Positions 63,574 to 64,000 of a stretch of DNA of 64,000 bases are shown one piece after another. Where the stretch lies: the NCBI RefSeq assembly GCF_003994485.1, contig NZ_RZNJ01000004.1, positions 310,001 to 374,000 on the forward strand, given 5' to 3'. Both the position numbers and the translations under genes were made by a program. The notes beneath the pieces were generated by a model. It did not search any database. It was not told the origin of the DNA and was given only the letters and a program-made list of their open reading frames with translations. Source of the stretch: Arsenicitalea aurantiaca (lineage in GTDB: Bacteria > Pseudomonadota > Alphaproteobacteria > Rhizobiales > Devosiaceae). How positions within the stretch are numbered: position 1 is the first letter of the stretch; each line of letters opens with the position of its first letter.

Positions 63574-64000
63574 CTATCGCCCTTCAGGCAGGACACGATG
63601 GGGCGGCTGGTGGCCGTCCATGAAGGCGCGGATGTTGACGATGACCGTCTCGCCCATCTCGAGGCGCGTCTCGAGCGTCGCCGAGGCCATGTGCCCGGTC
63701 AGCACCACCCGGTCCTCGCGGGCCAGCGCGAGGAGACGCGGGTTGATCCCGGCCCTGTGCTCGAAGACATCGAGCGCCGCGCCCCTCAGATGCCCGCGCT
63801 CGATGCCTTCCACCAGCGCCTCCTCCTCGATCAGCTCGGGCCGGGAGACGTTGACCACCATCGCGCCCTTGCGCATCAGCGCGATCCGGCGCGCATCGAG
63901 GATGTGATGGGTGTCGCGGGTGAGGGGGGTGTGGAGGCTCACGATGTCGACCGCCCCCAGCATCGCGTCGAGATCGGCCCAGTGCGTCGCCTCGAGCCGC
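63574..64000 (-). CDS. D-isomer-specific 2-hydroxyacid dehydrogenase (C-terminal part; cut by window edge)
   Basis: The frame enters from the right edge (THWADLDAMLGAVDIVSLHTPLT across the internal ATG at 63963) and ends at 63574, so about 142 residues of a ~320-residue protein are seen. The catalytic triad region is present: Arg in MVVNVSRPELIEEEAL, Glu in the ALDVFEH block and His in VVLTGHMASAT. These enzymes reduce glyoxylate/hydroxypyruvate or oxidise D-2-hydroxyacids such as D-glycerate. Sub-family cannot be set without the N-terminus. Confidence 0.87.
   Translation of the reverse strand, partial: RLEATHWADLDAMLGAVDIVSLHTPLTRDTHHILDARRIALMRKGAMVVNVSRPELIEEEALVEGIERGHLRGAALDVFEHRAGINPRLLALAREDRVVLTGHMASATLETRLEMGETVIVNIRAFMDGHQPPHRVLPEGR

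Overview
This window is a chromosomal segment of a GC-rich alphaproteobacterium, most probably a member of the Hyphomicrobiales (Rhizobiales). The evidence is the gene order tsaB-rimI-fur/mur-miaB-phoH-ybeY-tlyC-lnt-metK-trmB, the rimP-nusA-ylxR-infB block with a YlxR/L7Ae fusion, an ActS/ActR (RegB/RegA-type) redox pair, MmcB, a DUF2852 protein and an HWE-type sensor kinase. Family or genus cannot be fixed from sequence reading alone. I see no rRNA, tRNA, CRISPR array, transposase or integrase.

Layout. 1-28.7 kb is mostly core housekeeping, nearly all on the + strand: the 3' part of a ComM/YifB ATPase, ohr, a reverse-strand mutarotase, mutS-glnD-murJ-trpS, a universal stress protein, nfu with an Irr-like iron box, tsaB-rimI-fur/mur-miaB, phoH-ybeY-tlyC-lnt, metK behind a strong palindrome, trmB, a ketopantoate-reductase-like gene, and rimP-nusA-ylxR-infB behind a leader with mutually exclusive hairpins.

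28.8-34.6 kb holds a reverse-strand sugar ABC transporter operon (ATPase, two permeases, binding protein, ketose 3-epimerase-like protein). It sits between infB and rbfA-truB, which are adjacent in most relatives. 36.0-38.7 kb is preTA (reductive pyrimidine degradation) with a RutR-like operator. 39-44.6 kb has an RlpA-like protein, an MFS transporter, mmcB, actS-actR, a DUF2852 protein and a YgjP-type metallopeptidase.

44.6-58.7 kb is accessory. It contains a Gfo/Idh-aldo/keto reductase fusion, three TadG/TadE-like genes (one with a beta-solenoid-like repeat tract) and a compact divergent carbohydrate cluster. In that cluster ROK kinase and two Gfo/Idh dehydrogenases run leftward; GntR regulator, SIS protein, SDR, FAD oxidoreductase, phosphotriesterase-family lactonase and LacX-like mutarotase run rightward. 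All are packed with 4-11 bp overlaps or very short gaps around one 55 bp control region, and no transporter is included. This is the best candidate here for an undescribed catabolic pathway.

58.7-64 kb returns to core genes: pnp and rpsO on the - strand (inverted and about 23 kb from truB), an HWE histidine kinase, and the 3' part of a D-2-hydroxyacid dehydrogenase cut by the window edge.

The sequence is very GC-rich, so many long antisense open frames exist; they were treated as shadows. Start sites were chosen by family N-terminus, Shine-Dalgarno spacing and overlap with the upstream gene. Promoters and operators were read by eye and are predictions.
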